From the NCBI GenBank assembly GCA_017536545.1, contig JAFXHF010000013.1, forward strand, positions 1 through 64,000: 64,000 nucleotides of DNA. Reading direction: 5' to 3'. Under the pieces are notes generated by a model. It did no database searches. It was given only the letters and a program-made list of their open reading frames with translations, and had not been told where the DNA came from. This DNA is from a bacterium (GTDB lineage: Bacteria > Cyanobacteriota > Vampirovibrionia > Gastranaerophilales > Gastranaerophilaceae). Both the position numbers and the translations under genes were made by a program. This document shows positions 36,227 to 44,864 of the stretch, piece after piece (the first letter of the stretch is position 1; every line of letters begins with the position of its first letter).

Positions 36227-36724
36227 ATGAAATTTCTAGAAAAGTTAAATCCTAATGAAGAGTCAAAGTTTTATGTAACAGGGACAATTTTCGCTGTTAT
36301 TGCACTGTTTGTTCTTACTGGCGTGGTATTTTTATTACTTATTGCAAACAAATTAGATATAGTAATGACACAACCAGCAGATGAAACCTATACCTACTTC
36401 ATTATGATAATGGATAGACTTTTAGGTATTTTGACTTTATTTATAATTATTCCAATAACATTTTATCAACTATTTTCTAAAAATAAACAAGAAATTGATA
36501 AAACTATTAGTTTCATTGCTGTCGGAATAATTTTAGTTTTCGTTGCAGGATTTTTTGGCGGACAACATTATTATTTCAAAAAATACGCAGAAGGGGAATT
36601 ACAATACTCTAAACTATTTTGCAAACCATCTTTTGAAACAAAAATGTTTGACAAGGTCATCGAAAAGCAAGGGAAATTCCCACCACAAATGTGCCAACCA
36701 AGACCTAAAAAGCATAAAAAATAG
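36227..36724 (+). CDS. Hypothetical membrane protein, three transmembrane segments
   Basis: A 165-residue protein with hydrophobic stretches at about residues 17-41, 60-80 and 95-112. A Lys-rich C-terminus (PRPKKHKK) contains two Cys (FCKPSF, QMCQPR). No known family. It has a full promoter with leaderless geometry and no SD. Confidence 0.65.
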   Translation: MKFLEKLNPNEESKFYVTGTIFAVIALFVLTGVVFLLLIANKLDIVMTQPADETYTYFIMIMDRLLGILTLFIIIPITFYQLFSKNKQEIDKTISFIAVGIILVFVAGFFGGQHYYFKKYAEGELQYSKLFCKPSFETKMFDKVIEKQGKFPPQMCQPRPKKHKK

Positions 36725-36825
36725 TTATTTTTCATTGACATAATCTTCACTCCATAATATAAATAAATTATAGTTTTTCAGAATTTTAGAATTAAAAATT
36801 TTTCAGAATTAAGCAGGAGAGTCTT

Positions 36826-37644
36826 GTGGACAAATTGTCGATAATTATTCCTACTATGCAAAGGAATACAAAAATTCTTGATATGCTAGTTTCTCAATTG
36901 GATAAAAACAATATAATTGATGAAATTATAATTATCGATAATTCTCTAAAAGGCTACTCATTTGATTCAAGTAAGATTTCTGTACATACCCCTATTTCTA
37001 ACATGTACGTGAATCCGTCTTGGAACTACGGAGTAAAACTCGCAAAATCAAACTACATTGGAATATTAAATGATGATTTATTACTCCCAGAAAATTTATG
37101 CGAGGATGTTTTAAAATTTATAAAAAAGACCCCTAACGTAGGAGTTATTGGAGTTGAATCAAGCTCTGTAATTAATGATGACTTAAGAGAATTTAATACA
37201 TATCCTGAATGTTCTGCAACTCTAGAATTTAAAAAGCTGGATAATATCAGAGAAAATAAAAACAATTATTGGGGCTGTGCAATTTTTGGACCAAAAGAAA
37301 ATTTTTATACAATCCCAAGTGATATGCTAATATACTGCGGAGATGACTATTATTTACTAATGAATGTAAAAAATAAAAAAGGTAATTACGCCTTTTTTAA
37401 TACAACAATTAATCATTGTCATTCCCTAACTAGTGCATCCCCAGAATTTTTAAAAATCAAAAAGAATGACATGAAAATTTATGCAAAACTTGATCCAGAA
37501 TTCAAAAAATATCTTTTTAAAAAAGAACTATCAAAATTTATACAACAAATTTTTTCAGTACAAAACTCAACTGATAAAAGTCATAAAATAATTACTATTC
37601 TAGGAATTAAGTTTAAATTTAAAAAGAAATTGAAAAACAAATAA
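36826..37644 (+). CDS. Family 2 glycosyltransferase-like protein, GTG start
   Basis: A 272-residue GT-A fold protein. KLSIIIPTMQRN opens the Rossmann-like fold, DEIIIIDNS follows, and GILNDDLLLPENLC holds the DDx-type metal/nucleotide site. VNPSWNYGVKLAKSNYIGI fits the family. The C-terminal 60 residues are Lys-rich and end in FKFKKKLKNK, perhaps a membrane-binding tail. The GTG start is supported by AGGAG 6 nt upstream. Donor and acceptor cannot be predicted; surface polysaccharide synthesis is the usual role. Confidence 0.8.
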   Translation: MDKLSIIIPTMQRNTKILDMLVSQLDKNNIIDEIIIIDNSLKGYSFDSSKISVHTPISNMYVNPSWNYGVKLAKSNYIGILNDDLLLPENLCEDVLKFIKKTPNVGVIGVESSSVINDDLREFNTYPECSATLEFKKLDNIRENKNNYWGCAIFGPKENFYTIPSDMLIYCGDDYYLLMNVKNKKGNYAFFNTTINHCHSLTSASPEFLKIKKNDMKIYAKLDPEFKKYLFKKELSKFIQQIFSVQNSTDKSHKIITILGIKFKFKKKLKNK

Positions 37645-37729
37645 TTAAATAAAAGTTAATTTACAATGACTTTCTGAAAAATAACGTTAAAATAAAAATA
37701 CAAAGTTATTTGAATGGAGTTGATGTATT

Positions 37730-40327
37730 ATGTTAGATTTTGACAAATTTACCAATTATTCACAAGAAATCCTTTCTAGTGCCAGCAATTTAATGGCTTC
37801 ACACAAAAATTCTCAAATGGAGCCTGAGCACATTATGCTTGCTATGATTAAAGATAATGGAATTATCAAAGATTATCTAACGGAATTAAGACTATTAAAC
37901 CAAACCTTCATCAACAAAATCATATCAAGAATAGAAAACTTTCCTAAAATTTCAGGACCAATTAACCCACAAGGTTTATATTTATCAAACGACACAAGAC
38001 GACTTTTAGAAATCGCAATTGAAGAATCCGAAAAATTAAAAGATGATTTTGTCGGGATAGAATCAATTTTACTTGGAATGACAAAACTTGAAAACAGTAA
38101 TATTAAAGCACTTTTAGATGGTGTGAATGTTAACTCTGGCTCTGTATTAGGTACAATGAAAAAGATTAGAGGAAATAAAAAAGTGGACAACAAAAACGCT
38201 GAAGAAAATATGAAAGCATTAGAAAAATATTCAACTGACTTGACTGATTTAGCTCGTAAAGGCAAGCTAGACCCAGTTATTGGTCGAGATGAAGAAGTTA
38301 GAAGAATTATCCAAGTCTTGAACCGACGCACTAAAAACAATCCTGTCTTAATTGGAGAACCTGGTGTCGGGAAAACTGCAATTGTTGAAGGTTTAGCTCA
38401 ACGTATCATAAGAGGTGACGTACCTGAAAGTTTAAAAGAGGTTAAACTAATTTCTCTTGACTTAGGTGCACTAGTTGCTGGTGCAAAATTTAGAGGCGAA
38501 TTTGAAGAACGATTAAAAGCGGTCTTAAAAGAAGTTGAAGACTCAAATGGTGAAATAGTAATGTTTATTGACGAACTTCATACTGTAGTTGGAGCTGGTT
38601 CAACAGAAGGTTCAATGGATGCTGGAAACTTGCTAAAACCAATGCTTGCTCGTGGAGTTTTACGTACAATTGGAGCTACAACAATCAATGAATACCGTAA
38701 ATATATAGAAAAAGACCCTGCTTTAGAACGTCGTTTTCAACCAGTTTTAGTTGATGAACCATCAGTTGAAGACACAATCAGCATCTTGCGTGGTTTAAAA
38801 GAAAAATATGAAGTTCACCACGGAGTAAGAATTTTAGATAGTGCAATTATTGAAGCTGCAAAATTATCAGATAGATACATTACAGATAGATTTTTACCAG
38901 ACAAAGCTATCGACTTAATCGATGAAGCTGCAAGTTCTCTACGTATTGAAATCGATTCTATGCCTGAAGAAATCGACTCACTAATGCGTCAAAAAATGCA
39001 ACTTGAAATTGAGCGAGAAGCTATCAAAAAAGAAGAAACTGACGAAGCAAGAGCAAAAGTCGAAGATATTTCAAGACAGGTTGCAACGCTAGATGATAAA
39101 ATCAGCACAATGAAAGCTCAATGGGAACAAGAAAAAGCATCTATAACATCTGAAGCTGACATTAAAGATGAAATCAACAACGTTAAAAATAAAATAGAAG
39201 AAGCTGAAAGAAATACAGATCTTCAAACAGCTGCAGAATTAAAATACGGCCGACTTTTAGAACTTGAAAAACAACTTAGAGCTTGCCAAAACAAAGAACA
39301 TGTTGAAAATAAGTTTCTTAAAGAAGAAATCACTGGTTCTGATATAGCTGAAGTTGTATCAAAGTGGACAGGAATCCCTGTTACAAAACTTGTAGAGTCA
39401 GAAAAACAAAAATTATTAAACATGGAAGAAATCCTACATAAACGACTTGTGGGACAAGAAGAAGCGGTTGATACAGTATCAGACGCTATTCGTAGAGCTC
39501 GTTCTGGTCTAAAAGATCCAAAACGACCTATTGGAACATTCCTATTCCTTGGCCCAACAGGTGTTGGTAAAACTGAACTTGCTAAATCTCTAGCTGAATT
39601 TATGTTCAATGATGAAGATGCACTAATTAGAATTGATATGTCTGAATATATGGAAAAACACAATGTATCAAGACTTGTAGGTGCTCCCCCAGGATATGTT
39701 GGATACGAAGAAGGCGGACAACTAACAGAAGCTGTTAGAAGAAAGCCATATTCTGTTGTGCTTTTTGATGAGATTGAAAAAGCACACCCAGATGTATTTA
39801 ATATTATGCTACAAATCTTTGATGACGGACGTTTGACAGATTCAAAAGGTCGTACAATCGACTTTAAAAATACTCTTATCATTATGACAAGTAATATTGG
39901 TTCAGATGTAATCTTAGAGAACACACTGAATGCTATGCTTTCACCTGAACAATTTAACGACACAAAAGACAAAGTTTTAGAAGTCTTAAGAGGACATTTC
40001 AAGCCTGAATTTCTAAACAGAATTGATGAGACAATTTTCTTTAAAGCATTGTCATTACAACAACTAAGTAAAATTGTAGATATTCAAATGAATTACTTGA
40101 GAAATTTACTAAAAGAACAAGAATTAGAATTCACTATCACAGATGATGCTAAAGAATTTCTTGCCACTCAAGGTTTTAACCCTGTATATGGTGCAAGACC
40201 ACTAAAACGTGTCATTCGACAAATGGTAGAAAACCCTTTATCTAAAGCTATTTTAGGTCAAAACTTCACCAAAGGTGATGTAATAAAAATTGACCTTGAC
40301 GATGATAAACTTACTTTTAATAAATAA
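37730..40327 (+). CDS. clpB: ATP-dependent disaggregase ClpB
   Basis: An 865-residue Hsp100 protein that pulls polypeptides out of aggregates with DnaK. It has a Clp N-domain (residues 1-145), NBD1 with Walker [15 protein letters not shown] and Walker [16 protein letters not shown], a full-length coiled-coil middle domain (about 400-525) and NBD2 with [28 protein letters not shown] and the C-terminal [22 protein letters not shown]. The long middle domain marks ClpB rather than ClpC/ClpA, and no ClpP-loop (IGF/L) is obvious. GGAG lies upstream of the ATG. No CIRCE element is visible. Confidence 0.95.
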   Translation: MLDFDKFTNYSQEILSSASNLMASHKNSQMEPEHIMLAMIKDNGIIKDYLTELRLLNQTFINKIISRIENFPKISGPINPQGLYLSNDTRRLLEIAIEESEKLKDDFVGIESILLGMTKLENSNIKALLDGVNVNSGSVLGTMKKIRGNKKVDNKNAEENMKALEKYSTDLTDLARKGKLDPVIGRDEEVRRIIQVLNRRTKNNPVLIGEPGVGKTAIVEGLAQRIIRGDVPESLKEVKLISLDLGALVAGAKFRGEFEERLKAVLKEVEDSNGEIVMFIDELHTVVGAGSTEGSMDAGNLLKPMLARGVLRTIGATTINEYRKYIEKDPALERRFQPVLVDEPSVEDTISILRGLKEKYEVHHGVRILDSAIIEAAKLSDRYITDRFLPDKAIDLIDEAASSLRIEIDSMPEEIDSLMRQKMQLEIEREAIKKEETDEARAKVEDISRQVATLDDKISTMKAQWEQEKASITSEADIKDEINNVKNKIEEAERNTDLQTAAELKYGRLLELEKQLRACQNKEHVENKFLKEEITGSDIAEVVSKWTGIPVTKLVESEKQKLLNMEEILHKRLVGQEEAVDTVSDAIRRARSGLKDPKRPIGTFLFLGPTGVGKTELAKSLAEFMFNDEDALIRIDMSEYMEKHNVSRLVGAPPGYVGYEEGGQLTEAVRRKPYSVVLFDEIEKAHPDVFNIMLQIFDDGRLTDSKGRTIDFKNTLIIMTSNIGSDVILENTLNAMLSPEQFNDTKDKVLEVLRGHFKPEFLNRIDETIFFKALSLQQLSKIVDIQMNYLRNLLKEQELEFTITDDAKEFLATQGFNPVYGARPLKRVIRQMVENPLSKAILGQNFTKGDVIKIDLDDDKLTFNK

Positions 40328-40341
40328 CTATACAACCGAAA

Positions 40342-40365
40342 GGGCAGGGTCCTATGACCCCGCCC
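40342..40365. terminator. GC-rich hairpin after clpB
   Basis: GGGC-a-GGGTC pairs with GACCC-c-GCCC around a 4-nt loop. It is the most stable hairpin in the region but lacks a proper T-run on either side. It lies between the converging clpB and small-protein genes. Confidence 0.5.
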
Positions 40366-40397
40366 AGCTTATATATAAAATGTAATATTTTCGGTAA

Positions 40398-40565
40398 TTA
40401 TGCTAAAAGAGCTTCAACGATTTTTGCGTTAGTTTCAGATCTTCTTACGTTTAGTAAGTATTTTTCAACTTGTGCTGAAATTTCTTCTTCTGTAACTGAA
40501 GTATATTTAACGTCTAAAGATTCTACATAAGATTTTACTGTTACCATTTCATATTTATTTGTCAT
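40398..40565 (-). CDS. Small hypothetical protein of 55 residues
   Basis: The reading frame starts MTNKYEMVTVKSYVES and ends NAKIVEALLA. It is rich in charged residues and probably forms two helices, with no signal peptide or membrane segment. AAGGGG lies 8-9 nt before the ATG, a good ribosome-binding site, and there is a terminator-like hairpin downstream. I know no family. It is likely to be real because SD, codon use and isolated position agree. Confidence 0.6.
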   Translation of the reverse strand: MTNKYEMVTVKSYVESLDVKYTSVTEEEISAQVEKYLLNVRRSETNAKIVEALLA

Positions 40566-40767
40566 AATTTATCCCCTTTTATTATTTTTTATTTATCCCT
40601 TACATCTATATAAAGTATTTTTGAATTTAATAATTGCGTAAATTGTCTATAAAAAGTATATAATTTTACATAAGTTTACAATTCAACAGTTAAAAAAATG
40701 AACCAGTTGCATTTTCTACTCGTTATATACATGTAAGGACTTAAGAAAAAGAAAATGGAGGTACATT

Positions 40768-41022
40768 ATGAAAAAGATTATAGCTACCGCTTTATGCTTA
40801 ACACTAGGTGCTCCTTGTTTTGCAGTTGGGCCTATGGGACCTCATCATGCCCCTCGTCCAGTTGTACATCATACAACATACGTAACACATAATGTACCAC
40901 CTCGACACCATGTGCACAGAGGATACAGACATCACCACCATATGTCACCTGGTGCTAAAACTGCAGTTGCTGTTGCTGGAGTTGCAGGTTTAGCATTAAT
41001 TATCGCAGCAATTGCTGATTAA
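40768..41022 (+). CDS. Exported histidine-rich small protein
   Basis: An 84-residue protein with a signal peptide (MKKIIATALCLTLGAPCFAV), then a His-rich segment with about 15 His within 40 residues (PHHAPRPVVHHTTYV, HHVHRGYRHHHHMSPG), then a hydrophobic C-terminal helix (VAVAGVAGLALIIAAIA). It may bind metals such as Ni, Zn or Cu at the cell envelope. GGAGG 6 nt before the ATG is strong. Terminator at 41111-41146. Confidence 0.75.
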   Translation: MKKIIATALCLTLGAPCFAVGPMGPHHAPRPVVHHTTYVTHNVPPRHHVHRGYRHHHHMSPGAKTAVAVAGVAGLALIIAAIAD

Positions 41023-41110
41023 CAAAGTTTATACCTACTTAATCTTTTAACCTTAAAATCTATACTTAATCTACACACCCCGAAAACTATTCCAAAACTC
41101 CATACAATGG

Positions 41111-41146
41111 AACCTTTCAGAACAATTCTGAGAGGTTTTCTTTTTA
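41111..41146 (+). terminator. Intrinsic terminator of the His-rich protein gene
   Basis: AACCTTTCAGAA-caa-TTCTGAGAGGTT forms a stem with a small internal mismatch, followed by TTCTTTTT. Confidence 0.75.
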
Positions 41147-41150
41147 TTTA

Positions 41151-41305
41151 TGTAACAAAAACTTAATAATAGGCTTAAAATATTAAAGTCTTTCAAAAAT
41201 TATACCGATATATAATTTGTAATCAATACAAAACTAATTTTCCTCCTTTTCCCCTACTACTAACTAACCTACTTAAACGGAACCTCAAGGTTCCTTTTTT
41301 ATTGC
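41151..41305 (+). repeat. Tandem repeat unit, copy 1 (promoter, short RNA, terminator)
   Basis: First of two direct repeats of about 155 bp at a period of 168 bp. About 90 bp from TATACCGATATATAAT to the terminator stem are identical in the two copies; only the outer left part and one terminator-loop base differ. Confidence 0.85.
41222..41300 (+). ncRNA. Predicted small RNA, copy 1
   Basis: TATAAT at 41211-41216 predicts a start near 41223, and the hairpin GGAACCT-ca-AGGTTCC with six T ends the transcript near 41300, giving about 78 nt. No start codon with an SD is present. The single-stranded middle contains TTTTCCTCCTTTTCCCC, a CU-rich stretch with an anti-Shine-Dalgarno CCTCC. This fits a small RNA that pairs with ribosome-binding sites. 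No known RNA family recognised. Confidence 0.6.
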
Positions 41306-41318
41306 TCAAAAGTTCTTT

Positions 41319-41473
41319 TGTAACAAAAACTTAACAATAGATCTAAAATATTAAAGTTCTCAAAAAATTATACCGATATATAATTTGTAATCAATACAAA
41401 ACTAATTTTCCTCCTTTTCCCCTACTACTAACTAACCTACTTAAACGGAACCTCGAGGTTCCTTTTTTATTGC
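41319..41473 (+). repeat. Tandem repeat unit, copy 2
   Basis: Second copy of the 155-bp unit. The terminator loop reads CG where copy 1 has CA, turning the stem into a perfect palindrome (AACCTCGAGGTT), so pairing is kept. Confidence 0.85.
41390..41468 (+). ncRNA. Predicted small RNA, copy 2
   Basis: Same architecture as copy 1: TATAAT at 41379-41384, identical CU-rich body, terminator hairpin at 41447-41462 followed by T-run. Two independent transcription units are implied, not a processed precursor, because each has its own promoter and terminator. Confidence 0.6.
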
Positions 41474-41522
41474 CAAAAATGTGTGTTTCGTGTATTTTAA
41501 AAGTAGAATTAGGGATTCACAT

Positions 41523-42848
41523 ATGAAAGTATCAACCGCCCCAAGAAAACTATTACGATGGTTCCAACGAGAAAACGTATGGGCTAGAGAATTAAATCAG
41601 TATTTAATGGCAAACCCACAAACCAACAGAAGAGTGGGTTCACTTCCTTATGAGTGGATTAAAGATATTGAACCATCACGAAGGGCTCAAATTACCCAAG
41701 AAGTTTGTGATGTATTCGAACGTTTTGCAACTCAGACAAAAGATCTTTGTGAAGATGATTTATATACAACAAAAATGACTGTAAAAAAAATATTGAGTCT
41801 TAGCCCAATATTTAAAGAATTGCAAACAACCCTAAGATCAATCCTACAAAGAAAAGATATTTTTGTTGCATACCTAGGACAAGGTGCAGTAAAGATGTCT
41901 TCGAAGATTGATATTGGAGGCAAAGGATATGCGTTTTCAATCTTTAAAGATAAAGGTTGCAGAAAAGGATTTAAAAGTTACTACACAAGAGGACATGGTA
42001 GAGGTTATGAACCTCAAAATGTGTTTATGTGTTATAAAAGAGGAGCACACGGTAGAAGTGCAAGACCATTTATGGCACTTATCTCTGGCGAAAATGATCT
42101 TGGGGGATTTACATTAACAAAATATATTGACTATACTCATCCAAGAAAAGGGCATAAAACACCTCTACAGAGATCCCGAGAATTTATTTTTGATTCTGAC
42201 CCACACAATCAAATCCACGGAGTAAGCATTGAAGCTGGGGGAAAAGGTTATAATGATAACTACATCAGAGATAAACATGAAAGAGCACTTTGGTATAGAT
42301 TTGCTAATATCATATCAGGATATAATCAAGGAATGTACTTCGTAAATGGAGTAGGCGGGGCTACAACACAAAAATATCTTTTATCACAAGCTGAATCAGG
42401 TATAGATATTTGCTCTATGGAATTCAAATCAAAGCTAAGAGAAAAAATTTTTAGATTTACTATTAAAGAACAAAAAGTTTCTGGGAACTTAACACCTTTA
42501 CAATCAACTTTTATACTTATGCTTGAAAAAACAAAAATTGACTCCAAAGCTTATAAATATTTAATCAATGAATTGGGTAGATACATAAAACCTTCAAGAA
42601 TTTTAAGTGGTCACAAAAATTTCGGAGAACAAATTGAAGATATCCTAAAAAGAACAAACAGAAAAGCTTATCACCAAATTCGATCAATCGAAAAACTGAG
42701 AAAATTTAAAACAGAACTAGAGTTAAACGGAAAATGGGAAAGCATTAAAGCATACCTTAGAGATGATTTTATCGAATTAAAAGAAAAAAATGGAGATTTC
42801 TATCCATCATTATTAGAAAAAGAACTTGATTTAGATATATCACACTAA
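41523..42848 (+). CDS. Uncharacterised protein, 441 residues
   Basis: I do not recognise a family. The N-terminus is helical and basic (PRKLLRWFQRENVWARELNQ); a Gly-rich central part has GGKGYAFSIFKDKGC and KSYYTRGHGRGYEPQN, then VSIEAGGKGYNDNYI. Many Arg, His and Tyr suggest nucleic-acid or polyanion contacts, which is inference. No signal peptide. ATG 41523 has AGGGA upstream, while a longer frame beginning at 41481 has no such signal. It lies directly after the two small-RNA units. Confidence 0.6.
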   Translation: MKVSTAPRKLLRWFQRENVWARELNQYLMANPQTNRRVGSLPYEWIKDIEPSRRAQITQEVCDVFERFATQTKDLCEDDLYTTKMTVKKILSLSPIFKELQTTLRSILQRKDIFVAYLGQGAVKMSSKIDIGGKGYAFSIFKDKGCRKGFKSYYTRGHGRGYEPQNVFMCYKRGAHGRSARPFMALISGENDLGGFTLTKYIDYTHPRKGHKTPLQRSREFIFDSDPHNQIHGVSIEAGGKGYNDNYIRDKHERALWYRFANIISGYNQGMYFVNGVGGATTQKYLLSQAESGIDICSMEFKSKLREKIFRFTIKEQKVSGNLTPLQSTFILMLEKTKIDSKAYKYLINELGRYIKPSRILSGHKNFGEQIEDILKRTNRKAYHQIRSIEKLRKFKTELELNGKWESIKAYLRDDFIELKEKNGDFYPSLLEKELDLDISH

Positions 42849-42852
42849 AAAA

Positions 42853-42885
42853 AAGAAGCTACCAAAATTTGATAGCTTCTTTTTT
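42853..42885. terminator. Bidirectional intrinsic terminator
   Basis: AGAAGCTA and TAGCTTCT enclose an 11-nt loop, with A-run on the left and T-run on the right. It serves the converging 441-residue protein gene and the TM2 gene array. Confidence 0.8.
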
Positions 42886-42900
42886 CATTTAAGTTTACAC

Positions 42901-43278
42901 TTATGGAGCTACTGGAGCTGAACCAGCTGCACCACCAATAGCAGCTGCCACCATTGCTACAAGCACACCCATATACAAGAAACCACCGATAATTGTTAAT
43001 ACTTGAGTGGCAACATAAAGCCATCCGTACCAATCGATTTTTTCATACAAATCAGCACCGTCTTCATGTTTATAATTACCCATGGCAAGCATTACGCCGT
43101 CAACTAACGACCAAATCCAAGTAATAGGGAATAAACCAACAATTGACAATGCGAACATTGCCCAAGCTGTACCTTGTTTACCTGTGTAGAATCTATGACC
43201 ACCAATTGGTCCAAAGAACCAACATAATGTCATTGCTGCCATCCAGTTTTTACCTTTTAATTGTTCTAATTCTGCCAT
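42901..43278 (-). CDS. TM2-domain membrane protein 1
   Basis: A 125-residue protein with a TM2 domain (PF05154): AAMTLCWFFGPIGGHRFYTGK then WIWSLVDGVMLAMGNY. The G-x-HRFYTG turn between the two membrane helices is the family mark. It adds a third and fourth hydrophobic stretch ending in Ala/Gly/Pro. AAAGGAG is 8 nt before the ATG. Last of three tandem TM2 genes. Confidence 0.85.
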   Translation of the reverse strand: MAELEQLKGKNWMAAMTLCWFFGPIGGHRFYTGKQGTAWAMFALSIVGLFPITWIWSLVDGVMLAMGNYKHEDGADLYEKIDWYGWLYVATQVLTIIGGFLYMGVLVAMVAAAIGGAAGSAPVAP

Positions 43279-43307
43279 ATAAAGCTCCTTTCTTTATAAA
43301 CCTTCAA

Positions 43308-43640
43308 TTAATGACTAAAAAATGATAACATTGTAGAAATCCCACCCATTACAAAAGATATGATTAAAACAATGCCAACTATCATCGCACAACCAGCATT
43401 ATGACCTTCTAACTCATTACCTTCAGCATCTCTGTATGAGTTCATAACAAGAGCAATAAGGTCAATTAATGCCCATATTCCAAACCCACCTGCTGTAAGT
43501 AGTTGAATAATTCCAATTAAAATATAACCTGTATAAAAACGATGAATACCAAAACCACTCAAAAACATTGCAAGTAATAAAGTTACAATATAAGATCTTG
43601 AAGATTTTGGTGCTTGTTGAATTTCATAATCCATGCTCAT
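43308..43640 (-). CDS. TM2-domain membrane protein 2
   Basis: A 110-residue paralogue of its neighbours: SYIVTLLLAMFLSGFGIHRF, then YTGYILIGIIQLLTAGGFGIW and LIDLIALVMNSYRDAEGN, plus a C-terminal membrane helix. It starts 2 nt after the stop of TM2 protein 3, whose last codons contain its AAAGGA site, so the two are coupled. A longer frame exists but runs through the upstream gene. Confidence 0.85.
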   Translation of the reverse strand: MSMDYEIQQAPKSSRSYIVTLLLAMFLSGFGIHRFYTGYILIGIIQLLTAGGFGIWALIDLIALVMNSYRDAEGNELEGHNAGCAMIVGIVLIISFVMGGISTMLSFFSH

Positions 43641-43642
43641 AT

Positions 43643-43969
43643 TTATAATCCTTTCCCTATATAAATAACCGATACTATTGGAACAATAACAGCTAATATT
43701 ACAGTTAGAGCAACACAAATTTCATCATATTCACTCAAACAATTACCATTAGAGTCCTTAAATTTATTTAGCCATAAAGAGATTAAATCTATTAACGACC
43801 AAATACCAAAACCACCACCAGTTAATAATTGGATAATGCCTAGTAAAATATAACCTGTATAAATTCTATGAATACCTAACGCACCAAAAAAGAAACATAA
43901 CAACAACGCTGTGCCGTGTGATTTTTTTTCTTCTTCAGTACCAAAAATATTTTCAGTTACGTCGTACAA
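43643..43969 (-). CDS. TM2-domain membrane protein 3, TTG start
   Basis: A 108-residue TM2 protein: LLLCFFFGALGIHRIYTGYI, then LLGIIQLLTGGGFGIWSLID and a C-terminal hydrophobic helix. It is much more like protein 2 than protein 1, indicating a recent duplication. The only usable start is TTG at 43969 with GGAG 7 nt upstream; no in-frame ATG is available. First gene of the array. Confidence 0.85.
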   Translation of the reverse strand: MYDVTENIFGTEEEKKSHGTALLLCFFFGALGIHRIYTGYILLGIIQLLTGGGFGIWSLIDLISLWLNKFKDSNGNCLSEYDEICVALTVILAVIVPIVSVIYIGKGL

Positions 43970-44040
43970 CTCAAATCTCCATACTTCACTATTATAAGTC
44001 TAAACAATTTCAAAATCTTTGTAATCATACAAGGATTGTA

Positions 44041-44478
44041 TTATTTACCAGTTGAACCAAATCCACCAGCCCCACGAACTGTATCAGTTAACTCTGTTAC
44101 AACTTCTATTTTTGCTTGTTCATATTTTGCGATAACCATTTGAGCAATTCTTTCTTGTGGCTGAATTGTATATGCCTCATTTGAAACGTTTACAACAGCA
44201 ACGCAAACTTCACCACGATAATCTTCATCAATCGTACCAACACAGTTAATTAAAGTAATACCGTGCTTAATTGACATACCTGAACGTGGACGAATTTGTG
44301 CTTCATAACCATGTTCCAATTCAATTTTTAAACCAGTTGGAATTAAAGTTCTTTCTAAAGGTTTTAATGTTACAGGTTCAGAAATTGCAGCACACAAATC
44401 CATCCCCGCAGCACCTTCAGTTTTATATTCTGGCAAAACCTCATTATGCGGTAATCTTTCAATCTTTAAAATTGTCAT
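44041..44478 (-). CDS. dut: Deoxyuridine 5'-triphosphate nucleotidohydrolase
   Basis: This hydrolyses dUTP to dUMP and pyrophosphate, limiting uracil in DNA and supplying dTMP synthesis. The 145-residue trimeric dUTPase has all five motifs: AAGMDLCAA, RSGMSIKHGI, NCVGTIDEDYRGEV, PQERIAQMVI and RGAGGFGSTGK, the last a complete C-terminal arm. AAGGAG precedes the ATG. Confidence 0.97.
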   Translation of the reverse strand: MTILKIERLPHNEVLPEYKTEGAAGMDLCAAISEPVTLKPLERTLIPTGLKIELEHGYEAQIRPRSGMSIKHGITLINCVGTIDEDYRGEVCVAVVNVSNEAYTIQPQERIAQMVIAKYEQAKIEVVTELTDTVRGAGGFGSTGK

Positions 44479-44545
44479 TCTTAACTCTCCTTACTTACTA
44501 ATAAACGTATAATATATTATTTTTTATAATTTGTAAAACTATTAA

Positions 44546-44812
44546 TTAAAATGATGGGCCAATAGAATCTTCGATATTTGCAAAGCTAACAACTCTTTTT
44601 TCTGGCACATATACATCCACTTCAGGAGTTCTTTCCAATGGTCTTTTAAATGCTTGAAGCATAAAATCAAAATATTTATTAAAATCATCAACACTTGAAT
44701 CTACAAACTTTGTAGTTTTTGTTGGCATATCTGCTCGTTCTGCCGCCCACTGAAGCAATGGTTTACCAAAGAAATGCTTATCCATTACATTTAAACTATT
44801 TTTATATGACAT
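44546..44812 (-). CDS. Small hypothetical protein of 88 residues
   Basis: No recognised family. It starts MSYKNSLNVMDKHFFGKPLL and has a helical middle (DDFNKYFDFMLQAFKRPLE) and an acidic end. No signal peptide. GGAGAAGGA before the ATG is a strong translation signal. It lies 19 nt beyond the terminator of alaS and is followed by dut. Confidence 0.6.
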   Translation of the reverse strand: MSYKNSLNVMDKHFFGKPLLQWAAERADMPTKTTKFVDSSVDDFNKYFDFMLQAFKRPLERTPEVDVYVPEKRVVSFANIEDSIGPSF

Positions 44813-44832
44813 TTTCCTTCTCCTTTATCTGG

Positions 44833-44857
44833 CAAAAAGCCCCGCAAAGACGGGGCT
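44833..44857 (-). terminator. Intrinsic terminator of alaS
   Basis: On the minus strand AGCCCCG-tctttg-CGGGGCT is followed by five T. Confidence 0.85.
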
Positions 44858-44864
44858 CTTATTA

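Noticed and set aside
39223..40002. A 259-codon minus-strand frame opposite clpB
   Set aside because: It is an antisense shadow of conserved ClpB coding sequence, without a ribosome-binding site.
41151..41473. CRISPR array
   Set aside because: Only two units with 155-bp repeats and no spacer of normal length; promoter and terminator in each unit point to small RNAs.
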